Positions 53,868 to 63,132 of a DNA stretch of 64,000 bases are shown here, one piece after another (position 1 is the stretch's first letter; the number at the start of each line of letters is the position of its first letter). This DNA comes from Elusimicrobiota bacterium (GTDB taxonomy: Bacteria; Elusimicrobiota; UBA5214; JBBAAG01). The notes below the pieces were generated by a model. The model saw nothing but the letters and a program-made list of their open reading frames with translations, did not search any database and was not told the DNA's origin. The DNA lies in contig JBBAAG010000008.1 in NCBI GenBank assembly GCA_041658405.1, positions 9,210 to 73,209 on the forward strand, written 5' to 3'. Made by a program: the position numbers and the translations under genes.

Positions 53868-54856
53868 ACAAAAATGTTGTGATTGCATTAGCAGTCCTCG
53901 GTATCTTAGGAGCGCTCTTTTTTTTCTATAACCATTACATGATAACAATGAACACCGAGACTGTTGTCATAAATATTCCCGATGGCAGTACAGCAGATGA
54001 GATTTCTTCAGTCCTGAAATACGGGGGCGTTGTGCGGGATAGCGGGATTTTTTATGACCTCATAAAACTTCGACGTGCTGACCGTAAACTTCAAAACGGG
54101 ACTTATTATATTGCACCGAGGCAAACTTTGAACGGGTTATTAAAGAAAATTGTTAAGGGTGACACATACCGGATTAAGATTACGATCCCGGAAGGGATGA
54201 CCTGTTACCATATCGCGCGTAAACTTCAGGAGAAAGGTGTTGTCGCGTATAAGGATTTTGTGGAAGAAGTTATGCGGTCACAGGCGGAAGGGTACTTATT
54301 CCCGGAAACATATTTTTTTGATATCCACAAATCCTCGCCTGCTTTAGTGGTAAAAACAATGACTGAACAGTTTGAGAAAATGTATGGCCCCAAACTTCAG
54401 GCAAGAGAGAAGGTTGTGGGATTAACGCGTACACAAGTAGTGATCCTTGCGTCATTGATTGAGAAAGAAGCACGGACGGAGATTGACCGCGGTATGGTAT
54501 CCGCTGTGTTCCAAAACAGGTTGAAGAAGCGTATGTACTTGGAATCCTGTGCGACGGTACAGTACGCGATAGCATTACTTTTTGACCCTTCAGGTCCATG
54601 GAAACAAAGGTTGGGGATTCAGGATACTAAGATTAACTCGCCGTATAATACCTACAAAAAAATTGGTTTACCTCCGGGGCCGATCTGTAACCCCGGGATT
54701 TCTGCCATAAAAGCTGCGTTGTATCCCGCGGAAAGTTCTGCAATGTACTTTGTTGCGGATAGCTCGGGTACGCATGTGTACTCCCGGGATTTTAAGGAAC
54801 ATCTTAAGAATAAGCGTGAACAGAAGAGAATTAAAAGAAGTATTGAAGCCCGGTAA
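53864..54856 (+). CDS. mltG: Endolytic murein transglycosylase MltG
   Basis: 330 residues. The N-terminal TM is at about 4-26 (VVIALAVLGILGALFFFY), with a LysM-like region at about 95-125. The YceG catalytic domain includes GYLFPETYFF, LASLIEKEARTEIDRG (catalytic Glu) and SPYNTYKKIGLPPGPICNPG. It cuts nascent glycan strands to end elongation. Overlap with ruvX is a common arrangement. Confidence 0.95.
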   Translation: MNKNVVIALAVLGILGALFFFYNHYMITMNTETVVINIPDGSTADEISSVLKYGGVVRDSGIFYDLIKLRRADRKLQNGTYYIAPRQTLNGLLKKIVKGDTYRIKITIPEGMTCYHIARKLQEKGVVAYKDFVEEVMRSQAEGYLFPETYFFDIHKSSPALVVKTMTEQFEKMYGPKLQAREKVVGLTRTQVVILASLIEKEARTEIDRGMVSAVFQNRLKKRMYLESCATVQYAIALLFDPSGPWKQRLGIQDTKINSPYNTYKKIGLPPGPICNPGISAIKAALYPAESSAMYFVADSSGTHVYSRDFKEHLKNKREQKRIKRSIEAR

Positions 54857-54886
54857 TGTAAACTTTTCAACTAACACAGGTGTCTA

Positions 54887-55501
54887 ATGATTATGAAGAA
54901 CAGTGATGGTACTGATGTGAAGAATATAAATGCAGGTGCATATGCTTACGATAACGGGAGTACGGATGAACAGATTGCACGGGCGTGTAAACACGGTGAC
55001 CTCCAGGCATTTGAGTTGCTGGTACAGAGGTACCAAAAACAGGTGTTACACCTTTGCTACCGCATAGTGAATGATGTTCATGCAGCGGAAGATTTAGCGC
55101 AGGAATGTTTTTTGAAATTGTATCTTAATATAGAACATTATCGCGGGGATGCTGCGTTTAAAACTTGGTTTTATAGTATCACGATTAATGTATGCAGGAC
55201 GTACCTAAAAAAAAGGTTTGTCATTGACAGGCTGCGTGGAGCGGGGTTATATCCGCGTAACGGTGATGATAAAATCGAAGATAAACCAGGGCATGATGAA
55301 CACGATATTTTACTGAAGCTGCAGCTTGAGGCCGCGATTGCGCGGTTACCGGTAAAACAAAGAGAAGCGTTTGTGTTGAAGCATGTGGAAGGAATGAAGA
55401 TATCAGAGATCGCGGTAATACAACAAACGGCGGAAGGAACGGTCAAAGCGCATCTTTTCCGCGCGGTGAAAGCGTTACAAAAGTATGTGGGGAATGAGTA
55501 A
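54887..55501 (+). CDS. ECF-type RNA polymerase sigma factor
   Basis: 204 residues. Region 2 (LVQRYQKQVLHLCYRIVND, AEDLAQECFLKLY) and region 4 (LPVKQREAFVLKHVEGMKISEIA with helix-turn-helix) are complete; region 3 is absent, as in ECF factors. ATG 54887 or 54893 may be used. The next gene is its zinc-type anti-sigma factor, one base after the stop. Confidence 0.94.
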   Translation: MIMKNSDGTDVKNINAGAYAYDNGSTDEQIARACKHGDLQAFELLVQRYQKQVLHLCYRIVNDVHAAEDLAQECFLKLYLNIEHYRGDAAFKTWFYSITINVCRTYLKKRFVIDRLRGAGLYPRNGDDKIEDKPGHDEHDILLKLQLEAAIARLPVKQREAFVLKHVEGMKISEIAVIQQTAEGTVKAHLFRAVKALQKYVGNE

Positions 55502-55502
55502 T

Positions 55503-55970
55503 ATGAAAAAAAAGAGTGAATGCTTAAAGGTGTTGTTGGACCTCACGGGGTATTGTTATGGCGACTTGGAATCGGGCGCTGTTGAATCAGTTAAGGCGCA
55601 TCTTGAGAAATGCGGGTCATGTAAAAGTGAGTACGAAAAAATGAAGTTGGTTACGAATATTAAGTTGGAGATACCACGGCAGATTGAAGCAAAGCCGGAA
55701 GCGTTTTGGACACAGCAAATAATTGATATCTACAACAAAACTACAGCTAGCCAGATTGATAATGCCAAAATGTTGCCCCAGTGGCTGATCCCGAAAGTGA
55801 TTATCGGTATAGCAGCGGTAGTGGCGGTTGTCATTGTTGGGCAGTGGTTGTATGTCAAACCAAGTATTAATGAACATGCGATAGTGTCAATAATAGAATT
55901 TTATGAAACTACAGATATCACTATAGCGAATGAAAGCGTGGTTAATTCAAATATATTAGAGAATATGTAA
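55503..55970 (+). CDS. Membrane-anchored zinc-type anti-sigma factor
   Basis: 155 residues. The ZAS motif H33-xxx-C37-xx-C40 (HLEKCGSC) lies in a cytoplasmic N-terminal domain, followed by a TM at about 98-118 (VIIGIAAVVAVVIVGQWLYV) and a short periplasmic end. ATG 55503 is used; GGGGAA at 55488 gives normal spacing. It should hold the sigma factor at the membrane until a signal releases it. Confidence 0.9.
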   Translation: MKKKSECLKVLLDLTGYCYGDLESGAVESVKAHLEKCGSCKSEYEKMKLVTNIKLEIPRQIEAKPEAFWTQQIIDIYNKTTASQIDNAKMLPQWLIPKVIIGIAAVVAVVIVGQWLYVKPSINEHAIVSIIEFYETTDITIANESVVNSNILENM

Positions 55971-56019
55971 GCTTTATACAGGGGTTTCAGGATATAAAAA
56001 GAAAAGGAGAAAAGTGTGT

Positions 56020-56682
56020 ATGAAAAAAAATGTGTGGTCAGCGGCAGTAGTAGCTGCTATGTTTTGTGTGGTAACAACAGGTATTGCGTTTAGTGAACCA
56101 ATGCCATGCGGTGGGCAGGATGGCGGCAGAATGAGCGGCGGAATGCCGGCAATGCGGTGCGCCGGTGCGGGACAAGGTATTATGCCACAGGGTGGTGCTG
56201 GTATGGGTGACGGATTAGGCGGGTTTGGGCCGGACTTGCAGAAGTTAGGGAAGAAACTTAACCTTACGGAAGATCAGAAGAGTAAGATTGAATCTATTAA
56301 ACGCGATGTTCAGAAAAAGGTTGTTAAAATCCGTGCGGATGTACAGATCGCGGAGATAGACCTTCAGGAACTTATGGATAAGGTGGATGTCGATGACAAA
56401 GCTGTGTTATCCAAAGTACAGGAACTACATAAACTGCGCGGGCAGATGGTGGAGCTTACCACCAGTGCATTACTGCAATCAAAGAAGGTGTTGACTCCGG
56501 AACAGCGGAAGATTATAAATGATATGCGGAAGCAGATGAGATGTAATATGATGCCCAACCGCATGGGTGATTGTAATAAAGACGGGAAGTTTAAGAAAGG
56601 TAACCGCGGCAGCCAGCATGGTTGTGAAGATATGGATGACGATGACGAAGATGAAAAAAAGAATGTTCCTCAGAGTAAATAA
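56020..56682 (+). CDS. Spy/CpxP-like periplasmic protein
   Basis: 220 residues. Signal peptide at 1-25 (AAVVAAMFCVVTTGIAFSE), then a Gly/Met-rich stretch, then the LTxxQ repeats of the Spy/CpxP family (LNLTEDQKSKIESIK, VLTPEQRKIINDM). The C-terminus is Cys/Asp-rich (MDDDDEDE). It may bind metals or act as a chaperone in envelope stress. AAGGAGA precedes ATG 56020; a GTG six bases earlier is too close. Likely a target of the preceding sigma/anti-sigma pair. Confidence 0.85.
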   Translation: MKKNVWSAAVVAAMFCVVTTGIAFSEPMPCGGQDGGRMSGGMPAMRCAGAGQGIMPQGGAGMGDGLGGFGPDLQKLGKKLNLTEDQKSKIESIKRDVQKKVVKIRADVQIAEIDLQELMDKVDVDDKAVLSKVQELHKLRGQMVELTTSALLQSKKVLTPEQRKIINDMRKQMRCNMMPNRMGDCNKDGKFKKGNRGSQHGCEDMDDDDEDEKKNVPQSK

Positions 56683-56694
56683 TTGATTCTACTA

Positions 56695-56745
56695 AAATAA
56701 CCCCTTGAGTTTGAGTAATCAACCGCAGGGGGTTATTTATTTGTA
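56695..56745 (+). terminator. Rho-independent terminator
   Basis: AAATAACCCC (56695-56704) and GGGGTTATTT (56729-56738) form a 10-bp stem, followed by a T-rich stretch. It ends the ECF-sigma operon. Confidence 0.75.
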
Positions 56746-56770
56746 GATTACATTTACCTCCAAAATTGTT

Positions 56771-56776
56771 TATAAT
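56771..56776 (+). promoter_or_regulatory. -10 box for the FecR-domain gene
   Basis: Perfect TATAAT in GTTTATAATATAAAC, about 38 bases ahead of the ATG at 56814. No clear -35 at normal spacing. Confidence 0.45.
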
Positions 56777-56813
56777 ATAAACAAAATTACTTGTTGAAGA
56801 GGGGATAACAAAA

Positions 56814-57638
56814 ATGCGTTATACCGGCAAAGTTGTAGTTCTGATATTATTACTTGACTTAATAACACTTTTACCGTTCGACGTCTTATATTCATCTGAA
56901 GTAACAGGTTTTACGGGTGCGACTTTGATGGATACTCAAGGCGCGGTGCGGGTATTCCATAGCGCTGAGAGCGAAGGCGTTGCTGCAGCTAAGGATATGA
57001 TACTGGATGAAGGCGATATTGTGCGGACAGAAGATAATGGTAAGGCAGATATTTTATTTTATGACGGGACATTGGTGGAACTTGAAAATAGTACGCGAGT
57101 TATCATAAAAAAAGCAAATTATGCACCTGAACAAAACAGGTTGGATATTGAAGTTGTAACAGGGAAGGTTTTGGTTAATGTTGAGAGGTTGGAGAAAGCG
57201 CCACGGACAAACGCTGTGGTCTATACACCCGCAGCTGTTATGAATCTGCAGGAAGCACATGCGGTAATTATCGTGGAGAAAGGTAATTCCACGGTAATTG
57301 GCTTGTTTTATGGCGAGGCGGAAATTAGGTCAGTAGTAAGTACCGGGAAAACAAAAAAAATGCATCCTATCCGGGTGTTCACTAATTATCAGGCCACAGT
57401 GTTTGCGGGGAAACAACCTGAGGCGCCGGTTGGGTTAATGCCGTATCTTAAGGTTTATAAACAGCAGATCGGGGTATTCCAACAATTTGCGCAGTCTAAC
57501 CGTAAAATGTTGAGGTCAATAATTGAAAAACGTAAGAAAACTGATGCTGAATACATTGAGTACAAAGCAAAGCAACAACAGGATAGGTTATCAAAAGAAA
57601 TTCCTGTAAAGAAAGATAAGAATAATAAGAGGAGGTAG
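56814..57638 (+). CDS. FecR-domain periplasmic protein
   Basis: 274 residues. Hydrophobic N-terminus at about 6-25 acts as a signal or anchor. The FecR domain is at about 35-150: ATLMDTQGAVRVF, LDEGDIVRTEDNGKADILFYDGTLVELENSTRV. The C-terminus is Lys/Gln-rich. FecR-like proteins sense envelope signals or organise surface structures; no sigma factor is directly beside this one. GAGGGGA at 56800 supports the start. Confidence 0.85.
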   Translation: MRYTGKVVVLILLLDLITLLPFDVLYSSEVTGFTGATLMDTQGAVRVFHSAESEGVAAAKDMILDEGDIVRTEDNGKADILFYDGTLVELENSTRVIIKKANYAPEQNRLDIEVVTGKVLVNVERLEKAPRTNAVVYTPAAVMNLQEAHAVIIVEKGNSTVIGLFYGEAEIRSVVSTGKTKKMHPIRVFTNYQATVFAGKQPEAPVGLMPYLKVYKQQIGVFQQFAQSNRKMLRSIIEKRKKTDAEYIEYKAKQQQDRLSKEIPVKKDKNNKRR

Positions 57639-57648
57639 GTTGTCTTCA

Positions 57649-58839
57649 ATGAGCCAAAACACTAATGGCGTTGCAAAAACGTCTGAGAGGTTGTTGTCAT
57701 TAGATTTTTTTAGGGGGTTAACTATTGCGGGTATGATTTTGGTTAATAACCCGGGTAGTTGGTCATATATTTATCCGCCGTTGGAACATGCGGAATGGAA
57801 CGGGTGGACACCTACGGATTTAATTTTTCCGTTCTTTCTGTTTATTGTTGGGACATCAATGGCGTACTCGTTCGCTAAACGTTTGGAAAAAGGTGATAAA
57901 TTCTGGGATATGTTCAAAAAAGTTATCACCCGGTCATTGATATTGTTCGGGTTAGGGTTATTCCTCGCGTTTTTTCCCCGGGCAATAATGAATAAAGTGT
58001 TGTTTGATAAGTTTGATCTTGTCAATCTGCGTATCCCCGGTGTGCTGCAGAGGATAGCATTATGTTTCTTCTTTGGGTCGTTGATTATCTTGAAATTAAA
58101 AGAAAAGTGGCAGTATATAGTTACTGGCGCGTTAATGATAGTGTACTGGCTTGGGATGCTGCTTATTTGCGTCCCGGGATATGGTGCCGGGGATTTTAGT
58201 TTACAGGGAAATGTTTGCGGGTACCTTGACAAGATAGTGTTTGGCCCGACGCATCTTTATATAAAAAATGCAGTGAAAAATTTGTATTTTGACCCGGAAG
58301 GGTTTTGGAGTACATTACCGGCAATCGCGACGACGATGTTTGGATACTTCACAGGGCAGTGGTTGCGCAGTAAGGATAGTGCGGAAGATAAGACGTTACG
58401 GTTATTTATTAACGGTAATGTTTTCATAGTTTTTGGTGCTGTATTAGGGTTGTTCATCCCGATAAACAAACAGTTGTGGACACCGTCATATGCTGTGTTG
58501 ATGTCGGGAATGGCTATGGTATTCCTCGCGATGAGCTATTACCTTGTGGATGTAAAAAAATTTCGGTTTGGCGTTATGCCGATGGTATGGCTTGGGACTA
58601 ATGCAATCACTGCGTTTGTCGGGTCAGGCTTACTTGCGCGGGTGTTTATCTATTTTATTAAACTTCCGCTGGAAGCTGGAAAGGATCCGGTAGGGCTTAA
58701 CACTGTTATATATAAAACTTTGTTGGTACCCTGGGCGGGTAATCATTTCGGGTCGCTAGTCTGGGCGCTTCTTAACGTTGCGGTATGGATTGGGTTGATG
58801 AAGTTATTATATGACCGCAAAATATTTATTAAGGTGTAA
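57649..58839 (+). CDS. HGSNAT-like membrane acyltransferase (DUF5009/DUF1624)
   Basis: 396 residues with about ten TM segments. The family signature is present: RLLSLDFFRGLTIAGMILVNNPG and AEWNGWTPTDLIFPFFLFIVG. Related to heparan-alpha-glucosaminide N-acetyltransferase, which moves acetyl groups across a membrane to sugars. ATG 57649 is used with GGAGGT at 57631; TTG 57640 is too close to that site. It begins ten bases after the FecR-domain gene, so the two are likely co-transcribed. Confidence 0.9.
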   Translation: MSQNTNGVAKTSERLLSLDFFRGLTIAGMILVNNPGSWSYIYPPLEHAEWNGWTPTDLIFPFFLFIVGTSMAYSFAKRLEKGDKFWDMFKKVITRSLILFGLGLFLAFFPRAIMNKVLFDKFDLVNLRIPGVLQRIALCFFFGSLIILKLKEKWQYIVTGALMIVYWLGMLLICVPGYGAGDFSLQGNVCGYLDKIVFGPTHLYIKNAVKNLYFDPEGFWSTLPAIATTMFGYFTGQWLRSKDSAEDKTLRLFINGNVFIVFGAVLGLFIPINKQLWTPSYAVLMSGMAMVFLAMSYYLVDVKKFRFGVMPMVWLGTNAITAFVGSGLLARVFIYFIKLPLEAGKDPVGLNTVIYKTLLVPWAGNHFGSLVWALLNVAVWIGLMKLLYDRKIFIKV

Positions 58840-58860
58840 TCCCTAAAAAAAGTTCAATTC

Positions 58861-61674
58861 ATGGAATTCATACGTATCCGCGGTGCGCGGGAACATAATC
58901 TTAAAAATATCGATATTGATATCCCAAGGAATAAACTAGTCGTTGTGACTGGTTTGTCCGGTTCAGGGAAGTCTACTCTTGCATTTGATACTATATATGC
59001 CGAAGGTCAGAGAAGGTATGTAGAATCATTATCCGCTTATGCTCGTCAGTTTTTGCAGTTACTTGACAAACCAGATGTTGATTTTGTTGAGGGATTGTCT
59101 CCTGCGATTGCAATCCAGCAACGCGCACCGTCGTATAATCCTCGGTCTACTGTCGGGACGGTTACCGAAATATATGATTATCTCCGGTTATTATACGCTC
59201 GGGTAGGGAAGCCGCATTGCCCGGCCTGCGGGCGTGTGATTGAACCGCAAACCGTGCAACAGATTGTTGATACTCTTCTAAGTATGGGTGCCGGGGTTAA
59301 ACTCCAAATTCTTGCTCCTCTTGTCCGGGGAAGAAAAGGTGAGTACCGCGAATTGTTTACACGGTTACAGCGTGAAGGTTATGCGCGAATTAGAATAGAT
59401 GGGAAAGTGTATGGGTTGGAAGAAGAGATTAAACTTAACAAGATGCAGCGGCATGATATTGAACTCGTGGTTGACCGCGTAGTGCCGGAGGATAATAAGG
59501 AAACACGGGAACGCGTAGCGGATTCAGTGGAAACCGCGTTAAAGATGGGCCAGGGTGTTATGGCTGTGGCGGTAACGCGGAATAGCGGGAGTAAGGATGA
59601 ACTAAAGTATTTTAGTGAACACCATTCGTGTGTCACCTGCGGGATAAGTTTACCGGAAATATCCCCGCGGTTATTTTCGTTTAACGCACCCTACGGTGCG
59701 TGTCCTGAATGCACAGGGTTAGGGACAAAAATTGAGGTTGACCCTGACCTTGTGGTACCGGATAAAAGTTTATCAGTGAACACCGGTGCGGTGTTACCCT
59801 GGAGAAATCCTATCACTACCCGGCGTAACCGTTGGAAAGGCGCGTGGACGGGGTATTACAATGAAATCCTTACTGGCGTATCGCAACGCCACGGGATTGA
59901 CCTTGATAAACCGTTTAAGGAGTTGAGTAAGGAAGAACAAAATATATTGTTATACGGTGACGGTGATTATGAAGGTGTGATTAATAATCTTGACCGCCGT
60001 TACCGCGAGACAGAATCTGAGTTTGTGAAAGAAGAAATATTTGGGAAGTATATACGTTCACATATATGCCCGGTGTGTAACGGCGGGAGGTTGAAACCTG
60101 AAGTCTTGGCGGTGACGGTCGGCGGGAAAAATGTTGTGGAAGTTACGGCTATGAGCATCACACAGGCAGCTGAGTTTTTTGGTAATCTCAACCTTACCCA
60201 GCGGGAACAAAAGATCGCGTATCAGGTTCTGAAAGAAATTAATGCGCGGGTTAAGTTTCTGTTGGATGTCGGGCTGGATTATCTTACCATCGGGAGAAAT
60301 ACAATGACATTATCCGGTGGTGAGGCAGCAAGGATTCATTTAGCGACACAAATCGGGTCAGGATTAGTCGGGGTCCTGTACGTCCTTGATGAACCTACAA
60401 TCGGGCTGCACGCGCGGGATAATCACCGGTTGGTGGATACCATGACTAAACTCAGGGATATCGGTAATACCGTCTTAGTTGTGGAACACGATGAAAATGT
60501 TATCCGTAAAGCGGACTGGGTGATTGACCTTGGTCCCGGGGCGGGATCCAATGGCGGTGAAGTTATCGCACAAGGTACCTTGGAGCAAATAAGGAAGGTT
60601 GAAGCGTCGCTTACAGGACAGTATTTTAATGGAATCCTAAAAATTCCGTTACCCTCAGCCCGTAGGGAAGGTAATGGTAAGAAAATCGAAATCATTGGAG
60701 CAAAACAGTTTAACCTAAAAAATATTGATACCAATATTCCGTTAGGGAAGTTCGTATGCGTGACCGGTGTGTCCGGGTCGGGTAAGAGTACGTTAGTACA
60801 TGAGATTTTGTATAAATCACTTGCACAGGAGTTGTATCATTCAAAAGAAAAACCGGGATCTGTTCGCACAGTGAAAGGTATAGAAAATATTGATAAGGTA
60901 ATCATTGTCAACCAGGCGCCGATCGGGCGTACACCGAGGTCAAATCCTGTTACGTACACCGGCGTGTTTGCGCATATACGCGACATTTTTGCGAGGTTAC
61001 CGGAAGCTAAACGCCGGGGGTATCAGCCGGGACGGTTTTCGTTTAATGTCAAAGGCGGGCGGTGTGAAGCATGCCAGGGTGATGGTATGACAAAGATTGA
61101 GATGCAATTTCTTCCTGACGTATATGTCAAGTGTGATGTGTGCCAGGGCCGGAGGTTTAATGAGGAAACTCTTGCGGTGAGGTATAAAGAAAAAAGTATA
61201 TACGACGTTCTTGAGATGCCGGTGGATGAGGCGGTAACGTTTTTTGAGAATATACATTTTGTACAGCGCGTATTTAAGACCATTTCTGATGTTGGGTTGG
61301 GATACATAAAACTTGGCCAGCCGGCAACAACGTTATCCGGTGGGGAAGCACAGCGCGTTAAACTCGCAAGTGAACTTTGCCGCCGTGCAACGGGTAAGAC
61401 GTTGTATATTCTTGATGAACCAACCACAGGGTTGCATTTTGCGGATGTCGCAAAACTGTTGGATGTACTGCAGCGTTTGGTGGATAACGGGAATACGGTG
61501 TTGATCATAGAACATAACCTCGAAGTTGTAAAATCTGCGGATTGGATTATTGACCTTGGGCCTGAAGGTGGCCACCGCGGAGGGTTCGTTGTTGCAGAAG
61601 GAACTCCGGAAGCTGTTGTTAAAAACACAAAGTCATATACCGGGTCATACCTAAAAACATTTCTTGATAAATGA
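58861..61674 (+). CDS. uvrA: Excinuclease ABC subunit A
   Basis: Damage-recognition ATPase of nucleotide excision repair; 937 residues, normal. Two ABC modules: Walker A K37 in GLSGSGKST and the second VTGVSGSGKST at about 640; ABC signatures LSGGEAARI and LSGGEAQR. Zinc fingers include CPACGRV, CVTCG/CPECTG and CEACQGDG/CDVCQGRRF. Complete and uninterrupted. Confidence 0.98.
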   Translation: MEFIRIRGAREHNLKNIDIDIPRNKLVVVTGLSGSGKSTLAFDTIYAEGQRRYVESLSAYARQFLQLLDKPDVDFVEGLSPAIAIQQRAPSYNPRSTVGTVTEIYDYLRLLYARVGKPHCPACGRVIEPQTVQQIVDTLLSMGAGVKLQILAPLVRGRKGEYRELFTRLQREGYARIRIDGKVYGLEEEIKLNKMQRHDIELVVDRVVPEDNKETRERVADSVETALKMGQGVMAVAVTRNSGSKDELKYFSEHHSCVTCGISLPEISPRLFSFNAPYGACPECTGLGTKIEVDPDLVVPDKSLSVNTGAVLPWRNPITTRRNRWKGAWTGYYNEILTGVSQRHGIDLDKPFKELSKEEQNILLYGDGDYEGVINNLDRRYRETESEFVKEEIFGKYIRSHICPVCNGGRLKPEVLAVTVGGKNVVEVTAMSITQAAEFFGNLNLTQREQKIAYQVLKEINARVKFLLDVGLDYLTIGRNTMTLSGGEAARIHLATQIGSGLVGVLYVLDEPTIGLHARDNHRLVDTMTKLRDIGNTVLVVEHDENVIRKADWVIDLGPGAGSNGGEVIAQGTLEQIRKVEASLTGQYFNGILKIPLPSARREGNGKKIEIIGAKQFNLKNIDTNIPLGKFVCVTGVSGSGKSTLVHEILYKSLAQELYHSKEKPGSVRTVKGIENIDKVIIVNQAPIGRTPRSNPVTYTGVFAHIRDIFARLPEAKRRGYQPGRFSFNVKGGRCEACQGDGMTKIEMQFLPDVYVKCDVCQGRRFNEETLAVRYKEKSIYDVLEMPVDEAVTFFENIHFVQRVFKTISDVGLGYIKLGQPATTLSGGEAQRVKLASELCRRATGKTLYILDEPTTGLHFADVAKLLDVLQRLVDNGNTVLIIEHNLEVVKSADWIIDLGPEGGHRGGFVVAEGTPEAVVKNTKSYTGSYLKTFLDK

Positions 61675-61731
61675 TATATAGCCATTTTTACTCATAAAAG
61701 GTTTGGAAATAGGTGGTAATAAATGGGTGTA

Positions 61732-61742
61732 TATGCTAAAAT
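61732..61742 (+). promoter_or_regulatory. Extended -10 promoter ahead of pal
   Basis: TATGCTAAAAT, the same 11 bases as at the promoter at 52407-52417. No clear -35. AGGGAGG at 61777 is the ribosome binding site. Confidence 0.45.
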
Positions 61743-61790
61743 ATGGAGTAAATTGAGAACAATTATTTTTTGTGCTAGGGAGGTTTAGTT

Positions 61791-62366
61791 ATGCAAAAAT
61801 TGAAATTATTGTTTATGGCAATAACAATGGTTTTTCTGACATTAAATATTTTAGGTTGTCCAAAAAAGCCGGTAGTCAAGCTTGAACCTGAAAAAGTGGT
61901 TGTTACTACGCCGTTAACTCCCAGTACAACTGAGCAAGCAATTACTGAAGATACTCAGCAACCAGAAGATAACCTGCCGGCAGAACCCGAAATACGTGGG
62001 AAAGAATGGGATGAAGCTAAAAACCTTAAAACAGTAATATTTGATTACGATAAATTTGATGTCCGTGACGATATGAAATCTGTGGTTGAAACTAACGCTG
62101 AAGTCCTGAAAAAAAATGGTGACGTAACAATACTGATTGAAGGTCATAGTTGTGAGTGCGGGACTGTGGAATACAATCTCGGGCTTGGCCAGCGGCGCGC
62201 AAAAATTTTGCGTGAGTACTACGCTCAACTGGGTATTGATCCTGCGCGGATCGCTACAATATCGTATGGCGAAGAAATGTTGTTGCATCCCGGTGCATGC
62301 GTGAACGGTGATTCTGAACTTGGCGCGCAAAACCGCCGTGCTGTTACTAAACTCCAGAAAAAGTGA
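61791..62366 (+). CDS. pal: Peptidoglycan-associated lipoprotein (Pal)
   Basis: 191 residues. The lipobox is NILG-C23, followed by a flexible Pro/Thr/Glu-rich linker. The OmpA-like domain includes TVIFDYDKFDVRDDM, LIEGHSCECGTVEYNLGLGQRRA and AQNRRAV, which bind peptidoglycan. It anchors the outer membrane to the wall in the Tol-Pal complex, evidence for a diderm cell. Followed by cpoB and a TonB/TolA-type gene. Confidence 0.93.
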   Translation: MQKLKLLFMAITMVFLTLNILGCPKKPVVKLEPEKVVVTTPLTPSTTEQAITEDTQQPEDNLPAEPEIRGKEWDEAKNLKTVIFDYDKFDVRDDMKSVVETNAEVLKKNGDVTILIEGHSCECGTVEYNLGLGQRRAKILREYYAQLGIDPARIATISYGEEMLLHPGACVNGDSELGAQNRRAVTKLQKK

Positions 62367-62385
62367 AGTGACGGGAATTAAATAC

Positions 62386-63117
62386 ATGAACCTACGTTTT
62401 ACAGGAATCCTGGTTTTATCTATCCTTGTTTTACCCGGGTGTATAGCTACACGTAAGGATATTGACGGGTTAAACGCTTCTATATCTGAACTTCAGCGTG
62501 AACTTTCTGTCTTACGAAAAAACCAGGCGTCGTTGTCATCAGATATTAAAGGGTTGAGCCAGACAATTGAAACTCTGAATGAGCATCTTGACGAGAATAA
62601 GCGGTATATCAATATTATGCTTAATAAATTCGATGATTTTGATGCTGTTATGGGTTCACGGTTGAAGGATATCCGGCAGAACCTTCCTACACCGGTGAAT
62701 CCTTCCGGTAAAGAAGTTACCCCGACGGAGTTATACCAGATGGCGTACAGCGATTATTTCGCGGGGAAGTATGACCTCGCAATCCTGGGGTTTGAAAATT
62801 TGATTGCCAAGTACCCTAATACAAAAATTGCAGCGGATGGGCAGTATTACCTGTCAGAATGTTTATTTGCGAAGAAGTTATATGAGAACGCTGTTGCTTC
62901 ATATGATAGGTATGTCAAAGCAAATCCCAGAGGTGAGAAAACATTTGCTGCGCTGTATCGTAAAGCCTTGGTATTGAAACAAATTAACCGCATACCTGAA
63001 GCACAGGAAATTTGGGAGCAGTTAAGTATTAACGCTCCGGAAACGCCTGAAGGGAAACAAGCGAAGGAGAGGTTGTACGAGTTAACAAAATCATCTCCTT
63101 CCAAAAAACAGGACTGA
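62386..63117 (+). CDS. cpoB: CpoB/YbgF-like lipoprotein with coiled coil and TPR
   Basis: 243 residues. Start ATG 62386 is chosen because MNLRFTGILVLSILVLPGC is a lipoprotein signal (C19). A coiled coil is at about 25-85 and TPR repeats from about 115 (LYQMAYSDYFAGKYDLAILGF, ADGQYYLSECLFAKKLYENAV), as in YbgF/CpoB. It co-ordinates outer-membrane constriction with wall synthesis. Part of the Pal operon. Confidence 0.9.
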   Translation: MNLRFTGILVLSILVLPGCIATRKDIDGLNASISELQRELSVLRKNQASLSSDIKGLSQTIETLNEHLDENKRYINIMLNKFDDFDAVMGSRLKDIRQNLPTPVNPSGKEVTPTELYQMAYSDYFAGKYDLAILGFENLIAKYPNTKIAADGQYYLSECLFAKKLYENAVASYDRYVKANPRGEKTFAALYRKALVLKQINRIPEAQEIWEQLSINAPETPEGKQAKERLYELTKSSPSKKQD

Positions 63118-63132
63118 TAAAAACAATAACAT

